DNA from: Wurfbainia villosa | Taxonomy: Eukaryota > Streptophyta > Magnoliopsida > Zingiberales > Zingiberaceae | DNA length: 64,000 bases | Direction: 5' to 3' | Assembly: GCA_025175895.1 (NCBI GenBank) | Contig: CM045987.1 | Coordinates: 39,334,113 to 39,398,112, forward strand | Shown here: positions 1-11,200 of the stretch, one piece after another | How positions within the stretch are numbered: the first letter of the stretch is position 1 | How the letters are laid out: each line of letters starts with the position of its first letter | Made by a program: the position numbers and the translations under genes | Notes under the pieces: generated by a model | What the model saw: the letters and a program-made list of their open reading frames with translations, nothing else | The model's database searches: none | What the model was told of the DNA's origin: nothing

Positions 1-679
1 CTACCGTCCATCAGTCGACTGTCTGTGGTCAGCATTCGACTGATGCTACCATCAGTCGACTGATGATGGCCATCAGTCGACTGATTGTCAAGGATCAGCC
101 TCGAGGAGTCAAGCATTATCACCATTTTTCAAGGAGTCATGTGCCCAATTTCTATTGGTTGAAGATCCTCTCGAAAAGGGGCTCAAGGGCTAAAAAGGAG
201 GGCCTCTCCTAGGGTTTCATCATCAATTCTAAGCTTCCAAAAAGCCTCCACAAGCTTCAACGTTCTGACAACAAAGTGTAACCTCTCCGACGCCTTACGC
301 TTATTTGTTTATTCTTTTTCGTCGGTATAAGCTTCATTTCAGTTTGTATTGTTCTTATTAATTGTCTCAGATTTTTTATCGTAACGAGGAGAGGGGGAGT
401 GTCCCTCTACCTCAAGCTTTGTGACTTTTTGTATTCGTTCAACTCCTATCTCCAACTAGGAGGAGTTCGCTTAGTGTTTTGCCCTCCGTGCGTGATCAAG
501 GACCACTAGGGCCTTGGAGTAGTAGCCGAAGGCTACGAACCAAGTAAAAAAGTCTACTTGTCTCTTTTATTTGTTTCATTTATCTTTCCGCTGAACTTAA
601 TTGTTTTGAAACGAATTCGAATGAAAGAAAAGTTTTATCGTTATTCACCCCCACCTCTAGCGATCCGCTCGATCCAACA
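1..679 (+). repeat. SIRE LTR 1 (5' LTR of copy 1, left-truncated by window)
   Basis: Matches the 3' parts of the LTRs at 18086-19186 and 36073-37191 and ends in CCAACA just before the primer-binding site. It starts inside a cluster of CAGTCGACTG palindromes. The promoter position reads CTAAAAAGG near 190, where LTR 3 has CTATAAAAGG, so the TATA box seems damaged here. Confidence 0.9.
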
Positions 680-681
680 AT

Positions 682-693
682 TGGTATCAGAGC
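682..693 (+). other. Primer-binding site of SIRE copy 1
   Basis: TGGTATCAGAGC directly follows the LTR end (CCAACA plus AT). It is complementary to the 3' end of plant initiator tRNA-Met, the usual primer of Ty1/copia reverse transcription. Confidence 0.9.
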
Positions 694-896
694 CGGGGGT
701 GCTAAGATTTGGTGAAACCACCAATCTAGCATTTTTACAGATTTTTCTTTCATTTTTATTCTGTTTATTTCGAATTTATTTCATTTTGTTAGTTCTTCTC
801 CTGCACTACTAATCCAAGATGCAAGTCTTGGTACATTTCGATTGGTTGTGTCGTTGTTAGGTTTTTCATCTTCATTCTCTTGTTTCTTTTGTATCA

Positions 897-2534
897 ATGG
901 CCCATCTCGAGGGTTTTAGCACCATTCGACCTCCGTTTTACAACGGAGATGACTTCCGTTATTGGAAGGGTCGAATGGAATGCTTTCTTAAAACTCAAAT
1001 CGAGATGTGGATCATAATCCAAACGGGATTCACACTTCCGACTAATGAAGTGGGTGAATCCTTGGATTATGACCAATGGACCAATGCTACAAAAAGACAA
1101 GTCGAAGCCGATGCCAAGGAGACTCAAATCCTCCAATGCGGCTTGTCCAAGGAGGAGCTTAATCGCGTCAGCCCCTTCATCAGCGCAAAGGATCTTTGGA
1201 CAAAATTAGTGGAGCTACACGAAGGGACCGATGAAGCCAAGGTATGTAAGCACGATCTTTTGTTTAATAAATTATATAATCTAAAAATGCATGAACACGA
1301 AATGGTGATGCAACTTCACGCTCGCGTTCAAGACATAGTCAATAACCTACACGCGATCGGGCAAAAGGTCGAAAACCGCGACCTTATTAGGTATGTTCTT
1401 AACTCTTTTCCTAGGACTACCTTGTGGCCATCCATGGTCGATACCTACAAGGTCTCCAAGGATCTTTCAAAACTTAGGTTAGATGAGTTATTTTCCTATT
1501 TCGAACTTCATGAGTAGTCTAACTCGGAACCCGAGAATGGTATAGCACTTTTTGCAAGTTCGAGAAAGAAAACCGCGAGCAAGCCACCCCTGAAGGAAGA
1601 AGAAGATGAGTCCGATTAGGAGGTCGACCCAAAAATGGAGGTCGAATTAGTCAACTTAGTTCGGAGGATAGTCAAGGGCCAAAAGAGAACCGTCACTCGA
1701 CCCAATGAAGGTAAGCCTAAAAGTTCTAATATTAGGTGTTACGAATGCAACAGGCTTGGACATATCAAGTCCGAATGCCCAAAACTCAAGAGCAAAGCAC
1801 CAAAACACAAAAAGGCACTCAATGCTACATGGGAAAAAGCATCCGAGGAAGAAGATGATGATCGTGTCATCATGGCTAAACTGGTGGAATCGAAGACGGA
1901 GTCGGAACCTGAACACGAATCGGAAATAGAAGACTAGTCAGACTTCGAAGCGCTATTCAAGACAAGCCACGGATATGCATCTGGTTCAAAAGATACACTC
2001 AAGGTAAGTCGATCCCTTATTAGTACGCTATATAGTGCAATTAAGTTCTTATCTAGGAAATTAGCTAAGTCCGAGTCCAAGGTCGAGACCCTGGTTGAGG
2101 AAGTTAAACTTCTCAAACATGAGGTCTCCCTAACCTCTTCGACTAGTCGAGTTCGAGAGGAGGGCTCAACTCGGGTTGAAAAGCTCAAAGCTGAGAACTC
2201 ACTCTTGAAAAGTCAAGTCGAAGATCTTAGGAACACGTTGGAAAGGTTTACTTTGGGATCCAAAGGACTTGACCTCCTACTTGGATCGCAAAGGGCTGTG
2301 TACAACAAGGCCGGACTAGGGTTTAGCTCAAATACGACCAACAAGTCGTATATGTCGATTGTACGTCGACATAAAAAATGTGTCCAAGCATGGGTCCCTA
2401 AGACCACCTTGATTTCAAACTTAGGATCAAACCAGTACTGGGTTCCCAAGGACCAAATCTACTATGTAGAAAGACCGAACCAATTCAACGGTCCAGGGGG
2501 AGCCAGTACAAAACTTGTTTGTATTTTAACTTAG
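897..2534 (+). pseudogene. SIRE-like gag, copy 1
   Basis: Capsid/nucleocapsid gene of the retrotransposon. From the ATG at 897 (MAHLEGFSTIRPPFYNGDDF) one reading frame continues to 2534 and is broken only by three TAG codons, at 1515, 1617 and 1935. The first about 200 residues are a UBN2-type copia gag domain (YWKGRMECFL, LWTKLVELHEGT). A CCHC zinc knuckle (CYECNRLGHIKSEC) follows near 1738-1780, then acidic and coiled-coil-like sequence (KLAKSESKVETLVEEVKLL). The C-terminal part (LLGSQRAVYNKAGLGF, VQAWVPK) is typical of SIRE gag. All three TAGs sit where a GAG codon is plausible and recur in copy 2. No intact capsid is expected unless the stops are read through. Confidence 0.85.
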
Positions 2535-2708
2535 AAATTGCATGCTTAGGTTTTTTATTTAGTTTGATTTTTTTTCTTTTTTAGAATGGTTAGATAGGAC
2601 TATAACTTATCAATACTTGATAACATAGTACTAGGATGCGGCGAGATGATAGTACGCTAGGAAAGCGGAGTCTTGTGTATTCGAGCTAGATAAGGTGTAT
2701 CTAGTTCG
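2535..2708 (+). other. gag-protease spacer of SIRE copy 1, left part
   Basis: Non-coding stretch between gag and protease, interrupted at 2709 by the solo LTR and resuming at 4926. The same spacer is uninterrupted in copy 2 (21042-21629). Confidence 0.7.
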
Positions 2709-4920
2709 TGTTGGGTTTCCGGCACCGCGGCGTGTGTGTGTTCGATCATGTTTCGTAAACATGAGCACAGCGGAAGCAATTAAAATTAATAAATCTATAT
2801 TTATTACAACACACACAACACACGCATGCTATTACAACAAGTGTAGACATAACCGTAAATTAAAATTTGCAATAAAAGGAAATTAAACTACGTTATACCT
2901 TCCGTATGACGTGTAGCGGGAACGGCATCAACCGGAACGATCCTCGTAAGAATCGTCTCTATCCGTATCCACGCCGAGCTCCTCGGGATGATTTCGCTAA
3001 GTCACGAGCTTCGTCTTCGTACGGGTTACTAGCCTCGTGTTGAAGACGACGTGATCGAGAGATGATCACGATCCGAATCCGAATTCGGATCCTAAAACGA
3101 GTTCTCAAAACTCGCTTCTCCGGAGAGGTATTCGTCAACCGTTTGACGAATCCTTCGTCCTCCACCTCAGAGGATTACCGGAGATCAAATCCCCGGTAAG
3201 TTAGCCGCTGTCGGAGCACTAACCGTCGTCCAAACGACGCTCCGACGAGAGGAGGAGAAGCTGTCCAGAAAAACTGGACAGCTTGGTGGAGGAGTAGGCG
3301 CCAGCCAAAACAAGGAGAGGAAAAACCCACCTTGATGCCGAACCTATAGGAGATCACCGGAGGGTCGCCGGAGGTTCACCGGCTGGAGCTTGGACGCCGG
3401 CAAGGGTCTTGGACGGCGGCACAAAGCTGGTGGCGGCAGTAGTTGGGCGCCGAAATCACCAACAAGGGGTGGGCGGCAACTAGGTTGGGCGGCCAAAATA
3501 GATTAGGGTTTTGGATTAGGGTTTAAGCCCTATTTTATAGAGAACTAATTCTCTTAATGGTTAATGGATCATATCCATAAAGCCCGTTAACCAATTCCAT
3601 TAAGATAAGTTAAAATAAACCAAACCATGATGGTTTATTTTAAGTTAAAACGAACCGAACCAACCTTTGGTTCATTCGTTTAATATAAACCAAACCCTTT
3701 GGTTTATTCTCATCCATTGGATTAGAACCAAACCATTTTGGTCCATCCATTATGTCTTCATAAGACACAGCCCATCCACGCTTCCTCTGCGACTGAAACA
3801 ATTTCATGCTCGCTTTATGTTTGGTCCAACCAAACATAGTTTCTCTCGGTCTGAGAATCCCATTCTCAAGCTCGTTTTAAATCCTTTGGATTACACTCGT
3901 TGTGCGTGTGACCAAATAGGTTCTCGGTTTATGTTGGCCATCTATAATTAACCATTAATTATAGAACGATCATGAGTGGCACCTAGTAGTACATCATGAT
4001 CCCCAATTAACCGAAAAGATCAACGGTTGATCGAACTATTTACGAAACCCTTGAGCTCGAATGAATCGTGCCCCATTCCCTTCACTCATCTTATACCCAC
4101 TTGGTTCAGGACATGGTCTATTGTGTCGGTCCCACTAGGTCGACTACGTCACACCTAGCCCAAGTATCATTTCCTCGTCCTCTGATTCTAGTTACTCCAC
4201 ATGTATCGAAGAGTACCTTACTCTAAACATGTAATGCTTTGGCCAAAGACTTTAGTAACAATCCGACGAGAGGCCATGGGTATACATCTCCTCGCAAGGA
4301 GTGGTGAATCCTTTATAGGCTATTCAAACACCTTCGATCACTCGACTTATACCCAATCATCCCGGGTCCACATCTCCTTAGAGATGTTTGCTTAAGATGT
4401 CAAAGCATAAGTCTCCATGATCAAGATGACTTGAATACCGCAAGTCAAAGGAACATCGCACTTAAGCCACAGTAAGAACTTCATTGACATATCTATATAT
4501 GCAGAGAACCATATGAAGTCTTACGACTGGTCACTCCAATGAACTAGTTACCATAACTAGCATCCACGATTAACTCCGGACATCACTATGTCTCCAGCCA
4601 GTGAGAATCAGCTGCTTGGATACACCAAGGAGTATACCTCGTGCTAGTCTCAACAGAATTGATGGTGTCCAGATCCATCAATTCATCGACTAGGGATAAT
4701 TCCGATACATCACAATTACACATGTAGAGATACTCACTAGTTGTGATCCAATCACAAATTCTCTCATGCTATGAATCATATCGTAGACATTCAGTAAATG
4801 AGTTTAAGATCCAATCAAATACATAAAACATGTATACTCAAATAGTGAATCTTCATTTATCATATAAATGGTTCATACATAAGGCGATTGCCTTAGGACA
4901 TCTCTCATATATTACTAACA
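2709..4920 (-). mobile_element. Solo LTR of a D-type copia element
   Basis: A 2.2-kb unit starting TGTTGGG and ending CTAACA, flanked by the 5-bp duplication GTTCG (2704-2708 and 4921-4925). The undisturbed site in copy 2 (near 21215) has a single copy of this sequence. It aligns along its length with the LTR at 61843-64000 of element D, so it is an LTR reduced by LTR-LTR recombination. By comparison with D its transcription sense is the minus strand, with a TATA-like box (TATAAAAT, minus strand) at about 3532-3539. No coding region was recognised in it. Confidence 0.92.
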
Positions 4921-4925
4921 GTTCG

Positions 4926-5337
4926 GTGCACTTGACCGAGTGGAACTAGCTGAAGCTACCTCACCGTATCCTAGACTAGTTAAACCAGGAAGTGGTCTTA
5001 GGTGAGTCAAGTCTCTATTTTCTTGAAAATAGCTTTGTCTAAGGAAGTGGTCGTTGTTCCGATCAAAGAAGGCCTCTGTGCCTCGCCACGACTTGGAAGC
5101 CATGATCTTGAAAAGGTGACTTGATGAGCCTAAGGTCAAATCTGAATCTAACGCAAGGTTGACAAGTGTTCAAATCATTAAATTTAATTTAAGTAAAATT
5201 GGAAGTCATCTCACAAGAACATATAGGGTTAACATGTTTGATCATGTAGACATGGGTGAGATGATTTAGGTTAATAATCTTCAACCAATCTTTAATAAAT
5301 CCAATATCCGATCCAACTACCTTGCATGTAGGATCAA
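4926..5337 (+). other. gag-protease spacer of SIRE copy 1, right part
   Basis: Continuation of the non-coding spacer after the solo LTR. It carries the stem-loop module at 5207-5263 and leads into the protease at 5338. The matching stretch in copy 2 is about 21216-21629. Confidence 0.7.
5207..5263 (+). other. Conserved stem-loop module, gag-PR spacer of SIRE copy 1
   Basis: CATCTCAC and GTGAGATG form perfect 8-bp arms around about 41 nt that include ATAGGGTTAACATGTTT and a run ending ATGGG. Related modules occur at 21499-21555, 17142-17203, 35128-35189 and 54622-54675. The function is unknown; an RNA structure is inferred. Confidence 0.6.
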
Positions 5338-6519
5338 TGGATGTTGGACAGTGGTTGCTCCCGACACATGATTGGGGATCAACTCAAGTTTTCGAAGCTT
5401 CGATTCAAACGACAAGGATCGATAGCCTTCGGAAACAACAGCAAGCTCAAAATCATCAAATCAGGTGATATTGAACTCAACTCTAACTTTATTATTCAAA
5501 ATGTTTTATTGGTAGAAAATTTTCAATATAATTTACTTAGTGTAAGCCAATTGTGTGATAATAACTATAAGGTCAAATTTCTAGAAAATGAATGCATAAT
5601 TAATACAAATGAAACTTCTAAAACAATTCTTAAGAGAACTAGAAATAACAATATTTACACTATTAATTTAACTAACTCCTCAACCAAGTGTCTTATGACA
5701 CGGCAAGAGAAATCATGGTTGTGGCACCGACGACTCGGTCACTCACACCCAAGACTCATCCACAAGATGAGTCAGAGTGACTTAGTCAGAGGTTTGTCTA
5801 ACCTCAATAACTTGAAAAATAAAATATGTAATGCTTGTCAACAAGGTAAACAATCTAGGATGCAACATCAACTAACTAATCAAGAACGAACCAAAAGTGT
5901 TCTTGAGCTCCTGCACATGGATCTATTTGATTCACACGGAGCTAAGTCACTTATTGGGAGTAAATTCTGCTTAGTCATAATTGATGACTATTATAGATTT
6001 ACTTGGGTTAGGTTCATCAAACACAAAAGTGATACCCTAGATCAATTAATTAATCTATTTAAACTAATAGAAAATCAACAAAACCTTAAAATAAAAAAAC
6101 TTAGGACTAATCATGGTGGTGAATTTGAGAACCACAGGTTTATAGAATTCTGTACCCTAAATGGATACCACCATGAGTTCTCTTGCCCTAGAACCCCACA
6201 ACAAAATGGCCTAGTAGAACGTAAAAATAGAACCCTACAAGAAGCTGCTAGGACAATGTTAAACGAGTATAACCTACCCGGTAGGTTTTGGGCAGAAGCC
6301 GTAAGTATGACATGCTATGTCCAAAATAGGATCCTTATGGTAAAGAGACACCTCAAGACCTCATACGAGATTTATCATGATAAAATACCTAACATCAAGT
6401 ACTTTAGGGTATTTGGGTGTAAGGTACATATCATAAACACTAAGGATTACCTAGGGAAATTTACATCCAAAACATCAACGGGGATCTTTCTAGGATACTC
6501 GACTACAAGTAGAGCTTAA
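5338..6519 (+). pseudogene. SIRE-like protease and integrase, copy 1
   Basis: Opens with the aspartic protease motif WMLDSGCSRH, followed by LLSVSQLCD. The GAG-pre-integrase zinc module is HRRLGH...CNACQQGK (about 5728-5850). The integrase core has LHMDLFD, then LRTNHGGEF, where the second catalytic Asp is replaced by Asn (copy 2 keeps LRTDHGGEF), and NGLVERKNRT with the Glu. The frame ends at a TAA (6517) where copy 2 has a Tyr codon. The enzyme is therefore inactive on two counts. In the cell these domains would process the polyprotein and insert cDNA. Confidence 0.87.
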
Positions 6520-6950
6520 AGAGTATATAACCATGACACCCTTAGAGTCGAGGAGACTATCAATGTAGTATTTAATGAAGGACACGAATCTATAAAACCC
6601 CCAGCAACCCCAATTAGCGAGCCGATTCATACCAGACTCAACTTTGATCCGGAAATCAAGTCTAGTATTAATCCTAACCTAAGTCAACCAAGTCATTCTA
6701 TTGACCAAGTGATAGATGACTCAAACCCAAACCAAACTATGACTCAAACGAGTCATCCTATTGACCAAGTGGTAGATGACTCAAACCCAAATCAAACTAG
6801 GACTCAAACCAATCATCCTATTGACCAAGTTATAGGTGATCCAAGTCTAGGAGTCCGAAATAGAGCCTCATACAGAAACCTTAGTCAAATCTCCCTGATT
6901 TCCAAAATTGAACCCAAAACTATTGACCAAGCTCTTCTTGTCCAGATTGA
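6520..6950 (+). pseudogene. Integrase C-terminal tail and INT-RT linker, SIRE copy 1
   Basis: Continues the integrase frame after the TAA at 6517 (RVYNHDTLRVEETINVVFNE). The linker holds a 60-bp tandem repeat and then LSQISLISKIEPKTIDQALL, the usual lead-in to SIRE RT. A 1-base indel near 6940 shifts the frame. A TGA at 6948-6950 replaces the Trp codon expected just before IIAMQEEL and is shared with copy 2. Confidence 0.75.
6691..6842 (+). repeat. 60-bp coding tandem repeat in INT-RT linker (copy 1)
   Basis: Units start at 6691, 6751 and 6811, and the last is partial. They encode a 20-residue repeat around HPIDQVVDDSNPNQT. Copy 2 has the same array at about 33323-33474. The period is a multiple of three, so the frame is kept. 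Confidence 0.85.
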
Positions 6951-7257
6951 ATTATTGCAATGCAAGAAGAGCTAGCTCAATTCACTAGGAATGAAGTATG
7001 GGAATTATTACCATCATCTAAAGATAAAACAATCGTCGGAACAAGGTGGGTGTTTAGAAATAAACTTGATGATAAAGGTCAAGTAGTTAGAAATAAAGCT
7101 AGACTAGTCGCTAAAGGGTTTAGTCAAGTCGAATGTTTAGATTACGATGAGACCTATGCCCCAGTAGCTAGACTAGAGTCCATTCGAATGTTATTAGCAT
7201 ATGCTGCACATCGAGGATTTAAGTTGTTTCAAATGGATGTAAAGTCAACATTCTTGA
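6951..7257 (+). pseudogene. SIRE-like reverse transcriptase, N-terminal part, copy 1
   Basis: IIAMQEELAQFTRNEVWELLPSSKD, TRWVFRNKLDD, ARLVAKGFSQ, DYDETYAPVARLESIRMLLAYAAHRGFKLFQMDVKSTFL is the start of the copia RT domain. It is cut after TFL by element B and resumes at 15856 as NGYIKEEVYVSQPP. The join at the duplicated CTTGA restores the frame, so B entered a continuous RT. Confidence 0.88.
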
Positions 7258-9160
7258 TGTAGGGATGTATACTTAAAAGTCTATTTTTTTGTATGAACAT
7301 CTTTATTTTGAAATAAGAATCACATGATCATTGTTTGCATATTTTTATGGTTATGCAATATTGTCTAATACGTTACATTGTAGATAACATGGTGTGTGGT
7401 GTCACACGGGAGATCATGTTATCGGCTCCTTGTAAAGTATAAGTAAAGGCTCACAACCGAGATGGCTTTGGACAAACCATCGGAATGGTTGTAGTGTGAT
7501 TTTGTATTGGTTTGTCTTGACCATAGAATCACACTAGTGCACTTTGTGTGTATTGATCAGGACCGACACAGAGGTGATTCGATTTATTGCTGACTACATA
7601 ATCGAATCGGACCTCAGATATTATTTAGTACATGCTCTTAATCCCGATATAATAACAGGCACATATACTTGGTACTCATCTCTTTGATTTACCAATGGAC
7701 GAGATTTATAGATTAAATCGATAGACTCGGTAAGTTGGGAGATGATATTATGGTGTGCCGTTGATTATAGGAGGAAACCGTGTCCTATATATTAGGATGA
7801 TGATGTCCCCTTGAGGAGCTCATAAGGTTCATCATGTAAACCCTGCAGGTGGACTTGGTCCGGCATGATGTAAAGGTTGAGTGGTACTACTCAAGGAGTT
7901 AGATGTTGATTAATTAATGGTTAGTAAATTAATTAATCGACGGACATTCAAGATCTTAAACACGGGGAGAAAATGTACAAATAATATATGGAGCCCATAT
8001 TATCATATGGGGGTTGGTGAGGTAGATCAATGATGGACCTTTAGTGGATTGGATCATCATTAGTGGATCGGACTTTATGTGGGATTGATCCATGGGTGGC
8101 CAAGACCCAACTCCTCCTCATGGTCCCTAATGTAGCCTATTAACACCTCATGATGCTTAGATCCAAAGGATAGAAACAAATCTCGAGATCCAAAGGTAGA
8201 GATTAAATATCTAGATCCGACGGTTGAGATTAAAACTCTAGATCCGACGGTTGAGATTAAATCCCTAGAACCAATGGATGAGATTAATTCATGGCTTATC
8301 CCTAACTCTATAAAAGGATGGCATGGAGTTGGCGTGGAGGACAATTGAAGAGAGCTAGGGTTTTTGGAGTTGGCGGCAAGGTTAGGAATTAGGGTTTGGA
8401 GCTTGGCGGCTATTAAGGAAAGTCGTTCCTTAGTTGTTCTTATTCCCCAAGCTGCCGGCGCCCATCTTCTTCCTTCCAGACCTTGGCCAGCGTCCAAAAC
8501 AAGCCTTCTCCTTCTCCTTGGCCGGTGGAACAAAGGTTTAGGGTCTTCCCTTGGAGCTTTTGGCCGGCCACACCCAAAACTCCTTCTCTTTCCTTCTTTT
8601 GTTGGCCGGTGGCAAGGATACTCCTTGCTTCTTGTTGGCTGGTTTTAGGGAGGTAAATATCCTTGTTTCTATTCTTTCTCTTGCTTTGGAAGAGCAAGGA
8701 AGGAAGTGTTGTGATCTAGGAGCTTCAACTTTTGGTGGATCGTCGCCCACACAACGTCCAAAAGGAGGAAGGTCATACATTAGAAGACTAGGAGGTATAC
8801 CTATTCTTCTTTCTCATTTATTCATTGCTTGTATTTATTTTTGATTTATGAGCATGTTATATTTCTGTAAATGGCTAAATAATACTTGGATCCTGAGTAT
8901 AAACACAAAAACTGGCGATCCGGACATCGTCTATTCCGCGGCTACTCGTAGAATAGAGAATGGTCGCTTGAACAACTAGTTTGTTCAAGTGACCTCTCTA
9001 AACGAATAGAACGACGATGACTTGGTTGCTTTGGGAATCCCTTTTGTCTAGGATTAAATTTTTAATCCGGGGACATCGAAGGGATCACCATGGTCAAGCA
9101 ACCGAGGCGAAGGGGAAGCGAAGTTTCCCCTCACGGACTCAACAAGGGCAAAACCCTACA
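7258..9160 (+). repeat. 5' LTR of element B
   Basis: A 1903-bp LTR, TGTAGGG...CCCTACA, nearly identical to 13950-15855. It contains about four units of a 27-bp minisatellite around 8160-8290, followed by a TATA box. Confidence 0.93.
8309..8316 (+). promoter_or_regulatory. TATA box in 5' LTR of element B
   Basis: TATAAAAG in the context CTCTATAAAAGGATGG, about 850 bp before the LTR end. The same box lies at 15001-15008 in the 3' LTR. It would place the U3/R boundary shortly downstream. Confidence 0.6.
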
Positions 9161-9162
9161 AT

Positions 9163-9174
9163 TGGTATCAGAGC
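9163..9174 (+). other. Primer-binding site of element B
   Basis: TGGTATCAGAGC two bases after the LTR end, complementary to initiator tRNA-Met. Confidence 0.92.
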
Positions 9175-10222
9175 CAAGGTTTCCGGTTTTGTGTGTTTAG
9201 GATTCGGTTAATTTTATGCACTTTTTCATATATTAAATGTGTCAGATAATAGTAGGATATGCGTAGTTTAACTCTTTGGTTGCAGGCATAAGATCCGACT
9301 ATTATGGCATGTGTGTGTATGTGATTGTATGTGTGTATATGTTTATTTTGTTGATTCCTCGGGGTTGACGAGGCTTGTTTTTATTTTTTGTAAATTAAAT
9401 ACGACATTGTTTAGCCGCCCTTTATTTTATTTTACTTTCGATCTAGAATTCATGTACACTCCCTCGTGGAGTATAGGATCGATGGATGTAAATTAAAATA
9501 GGATTTAGTCTCGGCTCGGATCTCCGGATGGCTCGTACATGGCGTAGGAGGAGCGGACGAGATGGCGATGCGACGGGAGTCATATTGAAGACAAAAGCCA
9601 TAATAGTTGGAAAATAATTTATTTTTCATATTTATTGCTTTTTGTTTAATATGTATGTCGTAGGCTAGGAAAATTCCTCAATTTTAAATTACTAAGTGGG
9701 AGAGGGATAATTTTATAAATTCCCGCGGCCTCCATTACAATTTGACAAGTGATGCAAACAAACTTGCGCGTCGGTTCTGAGTGCCTTCCTCCCCATCGGA
9801 TGGGTTTGTTTGCGGATCATAAGGTCGAATATGGTTATAGGAAATTATCAAGGAGCGTGTGTACTTGCCCATCGTAAGGCACATAACCCAAGATAATTAC
9901 CTTGGTACCGAGTAATGGTGAACACTTAGATACAAATATAAGTATCCTCCCCATCGGAGTCACTGCTTTTATTTGTAGGGCCAAAGAGGAACCAACTATT
10001 AATTTTACTTGTCAAAAAGTTAGGTTGACAAGAAAGTAAAATTAATGGCTAATACCTCCTCTTACAAATGTAGAATTCGTATACGTCCACACTATCGTGG
10101 CATACGATATTCTCGGTGTTTTGAGGTGTTGGTTGATTTTAAAAATTTTATTGTTTGAGGAATCAATAATTTTTTTGAAATCTAATGTTTTGATTTATGT
10201 GATTCTTAGGTTTTCTTTCAAA
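9175..10222 (+). other. Leader of element B
   Basis: About 1 kb between primer site and gag ATG with no supported gene; the short open frames here have no recognisable motif. A homologous leader in reverse orientation is seen in element E (about 44818-45862). Confidence 0.75.
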
Positions 10223-11087
10223 ATGACTTTCAACCCACTTGCTGTGATACTGAAAGAAAACAAACTTACTGGACCCAACTATGTAGATTGGAAGAGGAAT
10301 CTAGATATTGTCTTGACTGCTGAGGAATACAAATATGTACTCCTCGAAGAGTGCCCTCCCAAGCCTGCAGATAATTCTGGGGAAAAGGAGAGAGAGCTAT
10401 AGGAAGTGGAACAAGGCCGATGAGATGGCACGGTGTTACATTTTGGCATCTATGTCAAATGTACTCCAACATCAGCATCAAGCCATGCCCACTGCCTATG
10501 ATATGATGCTCAATCTCAAGGAGCTTTTCGGACACCAGAATCGGGCTGCGAGGCAAGAGGCCATGAGAAACTTGATGACGACCACCATGATCGAGGGAAC
10601 ACCCGTAAGGGATCATGTTCTCAAGATGATGGCTCATTTGAATGAGCTGGAGGTGCTAGGAGCTGAGATCGATGGGGAAACCCAGGTCGATATCATACTC
10701 CAGTCTCTGCCTAGGAGTTTTGAGCAGTTTCGCCTCAACTACAACATGAACAAGAGGTTGTATTCATTGGCGGAACTTCTGACAGAACTCCAGGTGGCAG
10801 AGGGACTATTTCGTCAGAGTGCTCAGGCGCATGCTGTGATGACCCAGAAGGTTTCTGCTTCTAAGCCGAAAGGCAAGAAGAAGAAGAAAAAAACCGGGGC
10901 AAAGGCGATGGGAGGTACTCAGGTAGGAGTGAAGAAGCCGAAAGGCAAGTGCTTCACTTGTAAGCAAACTGGACACTGGAAGAAGGACTGCCCCAACCGT
11001 AAGAACAAAGGTATATCTTTTGGTCTAGTCGTTGAAACATGTTTAGCGGTGTTATCTACCGGCACCTGGTGTGTAGATACGCTATAA
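10223..11087 (+). pseudogene. Copia gag of element B
   Basis: Starts at the ATG of MTFNPLAVILKENKLTGPNYVDWKRNL, the usual N terminus of this gag group. A frameshift near 10384 moves the reading into another frame, which continues through the gag core (ESYRKWNKADEMARCYILASM, LKELFGHQNRAARQEAM, LQSLPRSFEQF) to a basic stretch. The CCHC knuckle CFTCKQTGHWKKDC is at about 10949-10990. It ends GTWCVDTL with a stop at 11085, where the protease should begin. Confidence 0.88.
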
Positions 11088-11200
11088 TTTGCTCGGATAT
11101 TCTATTTCTTTCAATGACAGAGTTGTTATAAAAAGAGATAGGGAGATTATCTGTTCGGGTACATTGATAGGAAATTTGTACACACTGGAACCAAAACCTC
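11040..11200 (+). pseudogene. Protease remnant of element B (core deleted)
   Basis: The sequence reads GTWCVDT at about 11060-11080 and almost at once GYSISFNDRVVIKRDREIICSGTLIGNLYTLEP, the C-terminal end of this protease region. Compared with element E, which still shows the intervening GATNHVC...RRLAKGDITIYLGN part, roughly 70 residues are missing. No working protease can be made. Confidence 0.7.

Noticed and set aside
1515..1517. SIRE-type programmed readthrough at the first gag TAG
   Set aside because: The downstream bases TCTAAC do not match the CAR YYA-type context known for leaky stops, and the position is inside gag rather than at a gene border.
3667..3951. Open frames in the solo LTR
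   Set aside because: LTR sequence without domain matches; they are disrupted in the related LTR at 61843.
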